17,079 nt of DNA from DATJFX01 sp035495465 (lineage in GTDB: Bacteria; Patescibacteriota; Doudnabacteria; UBA920; O2-02-FULL-48-8), in contig DATJFX010000067.1 in assembly GCA_035495465.1 (NCBI GenBank), positions 1 through 17,079 on the forward strand, written 5' to 3'. The position numbers were made by a program, and so were the translations under genes. A model generated the notes under the pieces. It saw only the letters and a list, made by a program, of their open reading frames with translations, did no database searches and was not told the origin of the DNA. Positions 1 through 7,043 of this stretch are shown here, in pieces (the first letter of the stretch is position 1; each line of letters begins with the position of its first letter).

Positions 1-59
1 ATACAGAAAGGGTGGCGCATCCAGTTTAGGGCTAATCCTAAGCATCCAGCGTTACTTAA

Positions 60-65
60 TATAAT
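60..65 (+). promoter_or_regulatory. TATAAT -10-like box overlapping the glyQS start region
   Basis: A perfect TATAAT lies at 60-65 and its last two bases are the first two of the ATG at 64. I see no convincing -35 16-18 bases upstream. If the box is used, transcription would begin near 72, downstream of the ATG at 64, and the in-frame ATG at 88 would become the true start. Positions 1-59 hold no identifiable gene. All that is visible is a possible upstream-gene tail in frame 3 ending at the TAG 27-29, and a weak hairpin TTAGG (26-30)/CCTAA (37-41). Confidence 0.35.
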
Positions 66-1407
66 GAAAGAAGAAAAAAATGATTTGATGGAAAAGGTGA
101 TCTCGCTCTGTAAAAGGCGGGGTTTTATTTTTCCTGGTTCGGAAATTTATGGCGGGCTGGCCAATAGTTATGATTATGGGCCGCTAGGCGCTGAACTTTT
201 TCGCAATATCAGCAATTTCTGGTGGAAAAAAATTGTCCAGAAAAGATCAGACATGGTCGGGGTTCGCGGGCCAATTATCATGAATCCAAAAGTATGGGAA
301 GCGTCAGGACATATTTCAAATTTCACTGATCCATTGGTAGAATGTAAAGTCTGTCATATGCGTTTGCGTGCTGATAAGCCTGAAGAAATCAAAGCGCACG
401 AAGCGACTCATAAAGGTAAAACTGTAGAATGGACAGAACCGAAAAATTTTAATTTACTTTTCAAAACTTTTATCGGCACCACTGAGGACAGTAAATCCAC
501 GGTTTATTTGCGAGGAGAAACTGCGCAGACTATGTTTACGGATTTTAAATTAGTCCAAGAGTCTATGCGCCGAAAATTGCCATTTGGAATTGCTCAGATC
601 GGCCGGTCGTTTAGAAATGAAATCACTACCGGAAATTTCTTTTTCCGCATGAAGGAGTTTACAATCGCGGAACTAGAGTATTTCGTCAAACCGGGAGATG
701 ATGATCGGGCGTTTGAAGAATGGCTAAATTATCAGCAAGAATTTTTCGTGTCCTTAGGTTTGCAGAAAGAGAACTTCAAAACCGTTGAGCTTCCTAAAGA
801 TGAATTAGCGCATTATTCTAAACGCACAGTGGATACTTATTACAAATTTCCTTTTGGCTGGGATGAGATGGCTGGACTTGCCAATCGCACGGATTATGAT
901 TTGAAAAATCAAATTAATCACTCCGGTGCGAATCTAAAATATAAAGATGAAACGGCGAAAGAAGAATTTATTCCGTATGTAGTAGAGCCTACTTTTGGTT
1001 TGGATCGAATTATGCTGGCGGTTTTAGTCGATGCGTATTCAGAATCCGAAGCGCGCTCGGGCAAAGAAGACGCAGTGCATGAAACTGAAGTGACCCTGAG
1101 ACTGCCGAAGTTTTTAGCGCCGATTAAAATTGCAATCCTTCCGCTTTCGAAAAAAGAACCCCTAACTACTCAAGCCCAGGAGATTTTAAAATATCTTTCA
1201 AACTTTTGGATGTGCCAGTATGACGAAACCGCCTCAATTGGCAAACGCTACCGCAGGCAAGATGAGATTGGGACGCCGTATTGCATCACCGTGGATTTCG
1301 AAAGTATGAATGATAATTCAGTCACAGTCAGGGATCGTGACAGCATGGCCCAGGAACGCATTAAAATAGATGATTTAGAAAATTATTTTACGGAGAAGTT
1401 TAAATAA
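64..1407 (+). CDS. glyQS: Glycyl-tRNA synthetase, single-chain class II type
   Basis: This cytoplasmic enzyme charges tRNA-Gly with glycine using ATP. It is the dimeric single-chain form, not the alpha2/beta2 GlyQ+GlyS form. The N-terminus RRGFIFPGSEIYGGL is typical. Motif 2 is visible as FRNE (183-186) followed by the KEF..AELEYF segment, and motif 3 as GLDR (312-315). The C-terminal anticodon-binding domain starts near APIKIAILPL and ends with the RDRDSMAQERI segment. An insertion between motifs 1 and 2 carries C94-x2-C97-x14-H112-x3-H116, a CCHH zinc-finger-like pattern. Length (447) is normal for the short form. The reading frame is open back to base 1. The ATG at 64 is used here, but Met9 at 88 (MEKVISLCKRRG) fits the family start better and lies downstream of a TATAAT at 60-65. 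No Shine-Dalgarno is present. The M16 peptidase follows after 2 bases. The function is near certain; the start is not. Confidence 0.95.
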   Translation: MKEEKNDLMEKVISLCKRRGFIFPGSEIYGGLANSYDYGPLGAELFRNISNFWWKKIVQKRSDMVGVRGPIIMNPKVWEASGHISNFTDPLVECKVCHMRLRADKPEEIKAHEATHKGKTVEWTEPKNFNLLFKTFIGTTEDSKSTVYLRGETAQTMFTDFKLVQESMRRKLPFGIAQIGRSFRNEITTGNFFFRMKEFTIAELEYFVKPGDDDRAFEEWLNYQQEFFVSLGLQKENFKTVELPKDELAHYSKRTVDTYYKFPFGWDEMAGLANRTDYDLKNQINHSGANLKYKDETAKEEFIPYVVEPTFGLDRIMLAVLVDAYSESEARSGKEDAVHETEVTLRLPKFLAPIKIAILPLSKKEPLTTQAQEILKYLSNFWMCQYDETASIGKRYRRQDEIGTPYCITVDFESMNDNSVTVRDRDSMAQERIKIDDLENYFTEKFK

Positions 1408-1409
1408 AT

Positions 1410-2684
1410 ATGTCTCAACCATACCTTAAGAAAACCTATAAAAATGGCTTAACGCTTTTAAGCGTGCCTATCCCAAATGCCTTGTCTATCATTATGTCCG
1501 TGTTTGTAAAAGCCGGTTCGCGTTATGAAGAGGCTCCGGTCAACGGCATTTCGCATTTTTTGGAGCATCTGCATTTTAAGGGCACAAAAAAATATCCCAC
1601 TGCGAAAAAACTTTCCGAAGTCGTGGACTCTATAGGGGGCGAATTCAATGCCAACACAGGCAAAGAACATACTCAGTATTATATTCGGGCGACTTCTGAA
1701 CATTTGCCATTGATTATGGATGTGTTAGCTGATCTGGTGCAAAATCCTCTTTTTGATGAAAAAGAAGTAGAACGCGAAAAGGGCGTGATTATCGAAGAGA
1801 TAAACATGTATAAAGATAATCCGCAGATTCATATTGAATCTTTATTTGAAGAAACTATGTGGCCAGACACGGCTTTGGGCCGCGATATCGCAGGAACGGC
1901 AGAAGTAATCCGATCTTTGAAAAGATCAGATATTGTGGATTACCGCAAAAAATGGTATCAACCCTCGAATGTTATAGTGGCAATTGCTGGAAAGTTTAAT
2001 GAAACTGAACTTGAAAAACTGATTGAAAAATCCTGGGGCAATTTGCCCGCTACTAAGATTGGTCAACCGGAAAATGTTAAGGGCAAACAGAATACGCCAA
2101 AGCTTTCTGTGCAGAATAAGCAAACCGAACAAGCCCATATGATGGTTGGGTTTAAAGCTTTTGACTATAATCATAAATTAAACCCTCAGTTGCAATTATT
2201 ATCAACGGTTCTAGGCGGGGGCATGAGTTCGAGATTATTCCTTCAAATTCGCGAGCGCCGAGGCTTGGCTTATTATGTTGGCGCTTCTACTAATAATTAT
2301 TTAGACACCGGGAATTTTTATGTGCGGGCGGGATTAAAAGTTTCTTCCGCACCTGAAGCTTTGGAAGTGATTTTAGATGAATTAATGAAAATGGTGAACG
2401 ATGGGGTTTCCAATAAGGAACTCACTAAAGCGAAAGAGTATGTAAAAGGTAAAACCGTCTTGGCAATGGAAGATCCGCATGGGACTTTGGATTGGTATCT
2501 GACGCAAAGTGCGTTTATGGATAAAATCGAAACCCCTAAAGAAGCGTTTGCGAAAATTGATAAAGTTGACTCTTCAGAAATTCAAGCCTTGGCCAAACAA
2601 TTATTCCAGAAAAATAGTTTGGTCGCCTCCGTGATCGGTCCTTTCCCAGACAAATCAATTTTTGAAAAAAGGATGAAAATGTAA
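1410..2684 (+). CDS. M16-family zinc metallopeptidase (processing-peptidase/PqqL-like)
   Basis: This is a 424-residue M16B-type peptidase, related to mitochondrial processing peptidase beta and Bacillus MlpA. The inverted zinc motif H49-F-L-E52-H53 is intact in the context HFLEHLHFKGT. The distal zinc ligand is probably E130 in the EKGVIIEEI segment, about 77 residues after H53, as the family requires. The C-terminal half holds the paired-domain signature GGGMSSRLFLQIRERRGLAY. The length matches the one-chain bacterial form with one active and one inactive M16 domain. No signal peptide is apparent, so it is probably cytoplasmic. The substrate is unknown; family members cleave short unfolded peptides or signal peptides. 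It starts 2 bases after the glyQS stop with no Shine-Dalgarno and is followed by nfo after 3 bases, so the three genes are probably co-transcribed. Confidence 0.93.
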   Translation: MSQPYLKKTYKNGLTLLSVPIPNALSIIMSVFVKAGSRYEEAPVNGISHFLEHLHFKGTKKYPTAKKLSEVVDSIGGEFNANTGKEHTQYYIRATSEHLPLIMDVLADLVQNPLFDEKEVEREKGVIIEEINMYKDNPQIHIESLFEETMWPDTALGRDIAGTAEVIRSLKRSDIVDYRKKWYQPSNVIVAIAGKFNETELEKLIEKSWGNLPATKIGQPENVKGKQNTPKLSVQNKQTEQAHMMVGFKAFDYNHKLNPQLQLLSTVLGGGMSSRLFLQIRERRGLAYYVGASTNNYLDTGNFYVRAGLKVSSAPEALEVILDELMKMVNDGVSNKELTKAKEYVKGKTVLAMEDPHGTLDWYLTQSAFMDKIETPKEAFAKIDKVDSSEIQALAKQLFQKNSLVASVIGPFPDKSIFEKRMKM

Positions 2685-2687
2685 AAT

Positions 2688-3530
2688 ATGCGGATCGGAA
2701 CACACGTTTCAATCGCAGGTGATATAGCCAATGCTCCTGGAAATGCAGCCAAGGTTGGCGCTGAAGTATTCCAGATTTTTTCACGCAGCCCACACGGCGG
2801 CCCAGTAAAGCCAATTACTCCGGAAGTTGCCGAACGGTTCAAAGCTGAAATGAAAAAACACAAACAGGGAGCATTTTATATTCACACGCCGTATTTTATA
2901 AACTTAGCTTCAATAAAAAATAATGTTTACTATGGTTCTATCTCAGTTCTGCGTGAAGAATTAGAGCGAGGTACGCTGCTTGGCGCCACTGCGATCATGA
3001 CCCATCTCGGAAGTTTTGGCGAGCTGACCGATGAAGAAGGAACCAAAAGAGTAGTTAAAGCTATTGAAAAAGTGCTTACCGGTTATAAAGGAAGCACTAG
3101 ACTTCTGTTAGAAATGTCGGCTGGATCCGGACGGGTGGTGGGCGATACTTTTGAGGAAATTGCCAATATATTATTTGATAAATCTTTGGCGAAGTTTGAT
3201 TTCGGGGTTTGCATAGATACCTGCCACTGGTTTGCGTCAGGCTATGATATCCGAAATAAAAAAAGCGTGGAAGATACTGTGAAAAAATTTGATAAAGTTA
3301 TTGGCTTAAAAAAGTTGGAACTAGTCCATGCCAATGATTCGAAAGGCGAACTGGGCGGACATTTGGATCGGCATGAAAATATTGGTCAGGGCAAGATCGG
3401 TTTAGAAGGGTTTCAGGCCATGGCTTCCCAGAAATCTTTAGGTAAACTGGATTGGATTTTAGAAACCCCGAAAGATAACCCAAAAGATGATCCGAAAAAT
3501 ATCGCAATTTTGAGAAAACTGAGAAAGTAG
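2688..3530 (+). CDS. nfo: Deoxyribonuclease IV (AP endonuclease IV)
   Basis: This enzyme incises DNA 5' of abasic sites and trims 3' blocking groups in base excision repair. It has the TIM-barrel fold with three metal sites. The 280-residue protein begins RIGTHVSIAGD, and the ligand-bearing segments of the family are all recognisable in order: YIHTPYF, MTHLGSFGE, LLEMSAGSG, DTCHWFASGYD, LVHANDSKGELGG followed by HLDRHENIGQGKIG, and WILETPKD. All nine expected metal-binding positions therefore appear conserved. The length is normal for bacterial EndoIV. The start lies 3 bases after the M16 stop, with no Shine-Dalgarno. The 3' end carries the -35 element of the next gene. Confidence 0.97.
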   Translation: MRIGTHVSIAGDIANAPGNAAKVGAEVFQIFSRSPHGGPVKPITPEVAERFKAEMKKHKQGAFYIHTPYFINLASIKNNVYYGSISVLREELERGTLLGATAIMTHLGSFGELTDEEGTKRVVKAIEKVLTGYKGSTRLLLEMSAGSGRVVGDTFEEIANILFDKSLAKFDFGVCIDTCHWFASGYDIRNKKSVEDTVKKFDKVIGLKKLELVHANDSKGELGGHLDRHENIGQGKIGLEGFQAMASQKSLGKLDWILETPKDNPKDDPKNIAILRKLRK

Positions 3531-3537
3531 GTATACT
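3510..3537 (+). promoter_or_regulatory. Promoter TTGAGA-16-TATACT, leaderless geometry
   Basis: TTGAGA at 3510-3515 (5/6 match to TTGACA) is followed after 16 bases by TATACT at 3532-3537 (5/6 match to TATAAT). Only 6 bases then separate the -10 from the ATG at 3544, so the predicted start of transcription falls on or next to the start codon. The -35 lies inside the end of nfo. It is the best-matching promoter in the window. Confidence 0.6.
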
Positions 3538-3543
3538 TAATCT

Positions 3544-4563
3544 ATGGCAGAGAACCCAAAAACTATAAATATTTCAACTGTGACTATACTTAAGATCGTA
3601 ATGGTCATTTTGTTATTATGGCTTTTTTGGTTAGTCCGCGATGTTTTACTTATTTTGCTGGTTTCCATAATTATTTCCTCTGCTATGGATCCTTTGGCCG
3701 ATTTTTTGTATAAACACAAAATACCGCGGGGCTTAAGCGTATTGATGGTATATATCGTAGTACTTGGACTTATTGCTTTAGTAGGTTTTCTCCTGGCTCC
3801 GACCATAGGAGCCCAATTCACTGAAATAAGAAACGCGGATGTTTTCCAAAGTTTTATTTCGAAAATCGGCGTGTATCGGGAAAGCCTCAGTCACTCCACT
3901 ATCGGCACATCCATTAATAATAGCTTGAAAGAATTTACAAATAATTTTGGGGCTACGATTTTTCAAACCACCAAAGGAGTATTAACCGGCATTATTTCCA
4001 CGATAACTATTTTGGTAATTTCTTTTTATCTGACTGCGGAAGAAAGCGGCATGAAAAATTTTATCAAACATTTAGCGCCGTTTAAGCATCAGGCTTATGT
4101 GTTTAAGTTAGTCAATCAAATTCAACGGAAAATGGGGGCATGGGTATTGGGTCAGTTTATTTTATCAGCCGTTATCTTTGGTTTGGTGTTTATAGGCCTT
4201 ACAGTTTTAAAGGTAAAATATGCTCTAGTTTTGGCGTTGATCGCCGGCATATTTGAAATCGTCCCGATTATCGGACCGTTTATCTCTGGCGTGATTGCTT
4301 GTTTTTTTGCATTCATCCAAAGCCCGGCCTTAGCGATCGCGGTTTTGATTATGTGGGTGATCGCTCAGCAGTTGGAATCCAATATCATTGTGCCGATTGT
4401 TATGAGTAAAAGCGTTGGCTTGAATCCAGTGCTAGTGATTTTAGGAATTTTAATTGGCACGACTTTAGGCGGGATTATCGGCGCACTTCTGGCTGTGCCT
4501 ATTATGAGCGGGATTTCCGTATTTGTTTCAGACGTTTTAGAGGAAAACGAGCTGGGGTCCTAG
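3544..4563 (+). CDS. AI-2E family (PerM/YdiK-like) membrane transporter
   Basis: This 339-residue polytopic inner-membrane protein belongs to the AI-2E/PerM family. The N-terminal hydrophobic block (about residues 13-45, MVILLLWLFWLVRDVLLILL) and a second helix pair after the IPRGLSVLMVYIVVLG segment are typical. The central amphipathic part (FKHQAYVFKLVNQIQRKMG) and the family signature around FEIVPIIGPFISG and ESNIIVPIVMSKSVGLNP are clear. Members export small molecules or ions; autoinducer-2 export was shown for only one and should not be assumed here. Substrate unknown. The gene stands alone, with its own promoter at 3510-3537 and a terminator whose left arm contains its stop codon. Confidence 0.9.
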   Translation: MAENPKTINISTVTILKIVMVILLLWLFWLVRDVLLILLVSIIISSAMDPLADFLYKHKIPRGLSVLMVYIVVLGLIALVGFLLAPTIGAQFTEIRNADVFQSFISKIGVYRESLSHSTIGTSINNSLKEFTNNFGATIFQTTKGVLTGIISTITILVISFYLTAEESGMKNFIKHLAPFKHQAYVFKLVNQIQRKMGAWVLGQFILSAVIFGLVFIGLTVLKVKYALVLALIAGIFEIVPIIGPFISGVIACFFAFIQSPALAIAVLIMWVIAQQLESNIIVPIVMSKSVGLNPVLVILGILIGTTLGGIIGALLAVPIMSGISVFVSDVLEENELGS

Positions 4564-4584
4564 TCTGACTCAGGACCGGTTTTT
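4556..4584 (+). terminator. Intrinsic terminator of the PerM-like gene
   Basis: GGTCCTAGT (4556-4564) pairs with ACT-(C bulge)-AGGACC (4568-4577) around a CTG loop. GG and a T5 run (4580-4584) follow. The stop codon of the upstream gene (4561-4563) lies in the left arm. The loop and right arm also overlap the candidate -35 for metG. Confidence 0.65.
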
Positions 4585-4594
4585 ATGTTATAAT
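4565..4594 (+). promoter_or_regulatory. Promoter for metG: CTGACT-18-TATAAT
   Basis: There is a perfect TATAAT at 4589-4594. CTGACT at 4565-4570 (4/6 match to TTGACA) sits 18 bases upstream, in the loop and right arm of the preceding terminator. The predicted transcription start is near 4601, giving a leader of about 22 bases before the metG ATG at 4623. Confidence 0.55.
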
Positions 4595-4598
4595 TTAA

Positions 4599-4619
4599 CA
4601 GCCAGAAAGGCTGTTTTTT
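4599..4619 (+). other. Mini hairpin with U-tract in the metG 5' leader
   Basis: CAGCC (4599-4603), loop AGAAA, GGCTG (4609-4613) and T6 (4614-4619) form a small terminator-shaped hairpin between the metG -10 box and its ATG. It is too short and too close to the start to be a T-box. It could be a second terminator for upstream transcription, or an attenuator. If transcription starts near 4601, the left arm would be partly missing from the metG mRNA. Confidence 0.45.
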
Positions 4620-4622
4620 AAT

Positions 4623-6059
4623 ATGACTGACGAACAAAAAAAGTTTTATATTACAACGCCGATTTATTATGTAAATGATAAACCGCATATTGGCAGCGCC
4701 TACACCACTCTGGCTGCTGATGTTTTAGCGCGTCTGCATCGGCAGTTAGGTGAGGATGTATATTTTCAAACCGGCACGGATGAGCATGGCGCGAAAATTG
4801 CCCAGGCTGCGGAAAAAGCCGGTAAAAAGCCCAAAGAATTCGCGGACGAAATTTCCGCCAAGTTTTCTTTTGCCTGGGACCAGCTCGGTATCGCCCCAGA
4901 CCATTTCATTCGAACGACTGATAAAGAGCATGAACAGGCAGTTGCTAAATTTTTGAACAAACTAAAGGATTCCGGAAAAATTTATGAAGGGGATTATGAA
5001 GGATTGTATTGCGTAGGGCACGAGGCGTTTATTAAAGAATCTGATTTGATCAATGGTGTCTGTCCGGATCATAAGACTAAACCGGAATTAATCAAAGAAA
5101 AAAATTGGTTTTTTAAATTATCCGATTACCAAAAGATTTTAGAAGAAAAAATCGAAAATGATGATCTGGCGATTGCGCCAGCTAGCCGGAAAAACGAGGT
5201 CTTGTCTTTTATCCGTTCGGGACTGGAAGATATTGCAATTTCCCGTCCAAATGTTTCGTGGGGAATTCCTCTGCCTTGGGATAACAAGCAGACTGTGTAT
5301 GTCTGGGTGGAAGCCTTGTTTAATTATTGCTCAGGCCTAGGCTGGGGCGAAGACTTGGCTAGATTTAAAAAATATTGGCCAGCGGATATTCATTTGATTG
5401 GGAAAGATATTATTAAATTTCATTGTGTAATCTGGCCAGCGCTTCTTTTAGCCATTGGGGAAGAAATACCAAAGAAAATTTTTGCTCATGGTTTTTTTAC
5501 GATCAATGGCGAAAAAATCAGTAAAAGTCTGGGTAATGCCATTGACCCAAATGACTGGGTCGCTAAATACGGCTCAGATGCCGTGCGGTATTTTCTTCTT
5601 CGGGAAGTGCCGTTTGGCCAGGACGGAGATGTCAGCGAAGAGAAATTAAAGGCTCGGTATAACGGTGATCTGGCCAATGGCTTGGGTAATCTTTTTTCCC
5701 GCACCACTAACATGATTGAAAAATATCTGGAGGGGCAAATCGAGGATTTCTCCCATAGCCCGAAAGATTTATCCGAAGCTTCAGCCGCCTTCTATACTTT
5801 GAATTTTTCTGAAGGGTTAGTTTTGATCTGGAAAGAAATTGCCTGGGCCAATCAATTGATAGATAAAGCCAAGCCTTGGGAGCTTTATAAAACAGAACCT
5901 GAGAAAGTTAAGCAATTATTATTCAGCTTAGCCAGTTTACTGTTTGATATTTCTCTGAAGTTAGCTCCTATATTACCAGAAACAGCCGATAAGATTCGTA
6001 AAGTTTTAGAATCTGGTGATATTAAGAAAGCAGAACCTTTGTTTTTAAAGATAGAATAA
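4623..6059 (+). CDS. metG: Methionyl-tRNA synthetase (short form)
   Basis: This class I synthetase charges elongator and initiator tRNA-Met. The first signature HIGS is at 22-25 and the second, KISKS, at 298-302, with VWVEALFNY and GKDIIKFH between them. The connective domain has one knuckle, C130-x2-H133 and C147-x2-H150; the second position is Cys in the bacterial enzymes I know, so His133 is a variant that could still bind zinc. The C-terminal anticodon helix bundle contains WANQLIDKAKPWELYK. The protein ends at 478 residues without the C-terminal EMAPII-like tRNA-binding dimerisation domain found in E. coli or Bacillus, as is common in reduced genomes. No Shine-Dalgarno precedes the ATG. 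It appears monocistronic, between a promoter at 4565-4594 and the palindromes from 6071. Confidence 0.97.
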   Translation: MTDEQKKFYITTPIYYVNDKPHIGSAYTTLAADVLARLHRQLGEDVYFQTGTDEHGAKIAQAAEKAGKKPKEFADEISAKFSFAWDQLGIAPDHFIRTTDKEHEQAVAKFLNKLKDSGKIYEGDYEGLYCVGHEAFIKESDLINGVCPDHKTKPELIKEKNWFFKLSDYQKILEEKIENDDLAIAPASRKNEVLSFIRSGLEDIAISRPNVSWGIPLPWDNKQTVYVWVEALFNYCSGLGWGEDLARFKKYWPADIHLIGKDIIKFHCVIWPALLLAIGEEIPKKIFAHGFFTINGEKISKSLGNAIDPNDWVAKYGSDAVRYFLLREVPFGQDGDVSEEKLKARYNGDLANGLGNLFSRTTNMIEKYLEGQIEDFSHSPKDLSEASAAFYTLNFSEGLVLIWKEIAWANQLIDKAKPWELYKTEPEKVKQLLFSLASLLFDISLKLAPILPETADKIRKVLESGDIKKAEPLFLKIE

Positions 6060-6070
6060 TTTTTCTCACC

Positions 6071-6095
6071 ACTTTTCTTTCTAGGAAAGAAAAGT
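6071..6095. repeat. Perfect 11-bp palindrome after metG
   Basis: ACTTTTCTTTC (6071-6081) and GAAAGAAAAGT (6085-6095) are exact inverted copies separated by TAG. It begins 11 bases after the metG stop. The arms are nearly pure pyrimidine/purine and no T-run follows, so it is not a classical intrinsic terminator. The following bases (ATCCAAAAGAAAGT) partly repeat the right arm. Confidence 0.7.
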
Positions 6096-6110
6096 ATCCA
6101 AAAGAAAGTC

Positions 6111-6181
6111 GGAAATTTGCCGGACTCGCGACAAGGACAGATCTAACCAGTTCTTTGTCGCTCGAACAGCGGCAAATTTCC
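6111..6181. repeat. Nested intergenic palindrome between metG and tatD
   Basis: The outer arms GGAAATTTGCCG (6111-6122) and CGGCAAATTTCC (6170-6181) are exact 12-bp inverted copies. Inside them, GCGACAAGGA (6128-6137) pairs with TCTTTGTCGC (6152-6161) through 10 pairs, one of them G-U. The result is a cruciform or long RNA stem filling most of the metG-tatD gap. No reading frame of note uses it. It may be a REP/MITE-like unit or a structured RNA end. Confidence 0.7.
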
Positions 6182-6199
6182 ATTTTATGAAGCCCAAAT

Positions 6200-7027
6200 A
6201 TGAAATTTTTTGACACTCATACTCATGTCAATTTTGCAGCATTCAAAGAGGATCAGGATGAGGTGGTTAAACGCGCCTTAGATTCAGGCACTTGGATGAT
6301 AAATGTTGGTACCCAGATCGATACTTCGAGGTCAGCTGTGGATTTGGCTAACAAATATCCGGAAGGCGTGTTTGCCGCCATTGGTTTACATCCTGTGCAT
6401 ACTTGGCAGCAAATGCTGGATGAAGAAGAAAGCCATTTTAAATCCCGAGCCGAAGAATTTGACGAATCTGAGTACGAAAAATTACTAAACGAAAAAGTCG
6501 TGGCTGTGGGCGAAACAGGCTTGGATTATTTTCGGCTGCCTGATGAACATAAATACGATGCTATTGTCAAACAGAAACAAGCCTTCATCTCGCAGATAAA
6601 TTTTGCGAAAAAACACAACTTAGCCCTAATTGTGCATTGCCGAGACGCCTATGATGATGTTTTGGATATTTTACAACAGCATTATAGGGAAGGCCGGGGA
6701 GTAATCCATTCTTTTACTGATACCTGGGAAACTGCGAAGAAATTTTTGGATTTCGGTTTTTATGTGGCCTTAAATGGCATTTTAACATTTGATAAAACAG
6801 GTAAGTTAGCCGAGGTGGCATTAAACACGCCAATTGATCGAATATTAATCGAAACTGACGCGCCGTACCTGACGCCGCCGCCGTATCGAGGCAAAAGAAA
6901 CGAACCATCTTACGTAAAATTTGTAGCCGAAAAAATTGGCGAGATCAGAGGACTTAGCGCTGAAAAAATTGGCGAACAGACTTTTGAAAATGCGCAAAGA
7001 TTATTTGGGCAAAAAAAGACCGCTTAG
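6200..7027 (+). CDS. tatD: TatD-family metal-dependent hydrolase / DNase
   Basis: This 275-residue cytoplasmic amidohydrolase-fold protein is of the TatD/YcfH type, a Mg-dependent 3'-5' exonuclease linked to DNA repair and nucleic-acid turnover. The metal-binding residues are visible in order: H7-x-H9 (DTHTHVNF), E105 in GETGLDY, H146 in VHCRD, H170 in IHSFTD and D220 in ETDAPYLTP. The length is typical (255-275). The ATG at 6200 gives the canonical MKFFDTHTHV start; the ATG at 6187 is out of frame. No Shine-Dalgarno and only weak promoter-like sequence precede it. The stop codon (7025-7027) lies within the hairpin shared with the convergent minus-strand gene. Confidence 0.95.
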   Translation: MKFFDTHTHVNFAAFKEDQDEVVKRALDSGTWMINVGTQIDTSRSAVDLANKYPEGVFAAIGLHPVHTWQQMLDEEESHFKSRAEEFDESEYEKLLNEKVVAVGETGLDYFRLPDEHKYDAIVKQKQAFISQINFAKKHNLALIVHCRDAYDDVLDILQQHYREGRGVIHSFTDTWETAKKFLDFGFYVALNGILTFDKTGKLAEVALNTPIDRILIETDAPYLTPPPYRGKRNEPSYVKFVAEKIGEIRGLSAEKIGEQTFENAQRLFGQKKTA

Positions 7028-7043
7028 CACTAGGCTGGGCGGT
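7011..7043 (-). terminator. Intrinsic terminator for the minus-strand gene
   Basis: ACCGCTTAGC (7019-7028) pairs with GCTGGGCGGT (7034-7043) through ten pairs, two of them G-U on the plus strand, around a five-base loop. On the minus strand the hairpin is followed by T7 (complement of A7 at 7011-7017), a textbook terminator. On the plus strand no U-tract follows, so it would end tatD transcripts poorly. It contains the tatD stop codon and touches the stop of the minus-strand gene. Confidence 0.7.

Noticed and set aside
4556..4622. T-box or other tRNA-sensing leader upstream of metG (and likewise leuS, glyQS)
   Set aside because: The upstream gaps are far too short and I saw no T-box bulge sequence or specifier stem.
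6071..6095. Interpretation of the palindrome as an ordinary intrinsic terminator
   Set aside because: The stem is AT-rich with a three-base loop and no U-tract follows on either strand, so it was listed as a repeat instead.
6022..6216. Minus-strand open frame across the metG-tatD palindromes
   Set aside because: Its middle is the inverted-repeat element and both ends overlap conserved genes; the frame is a by-product of the palindrome.
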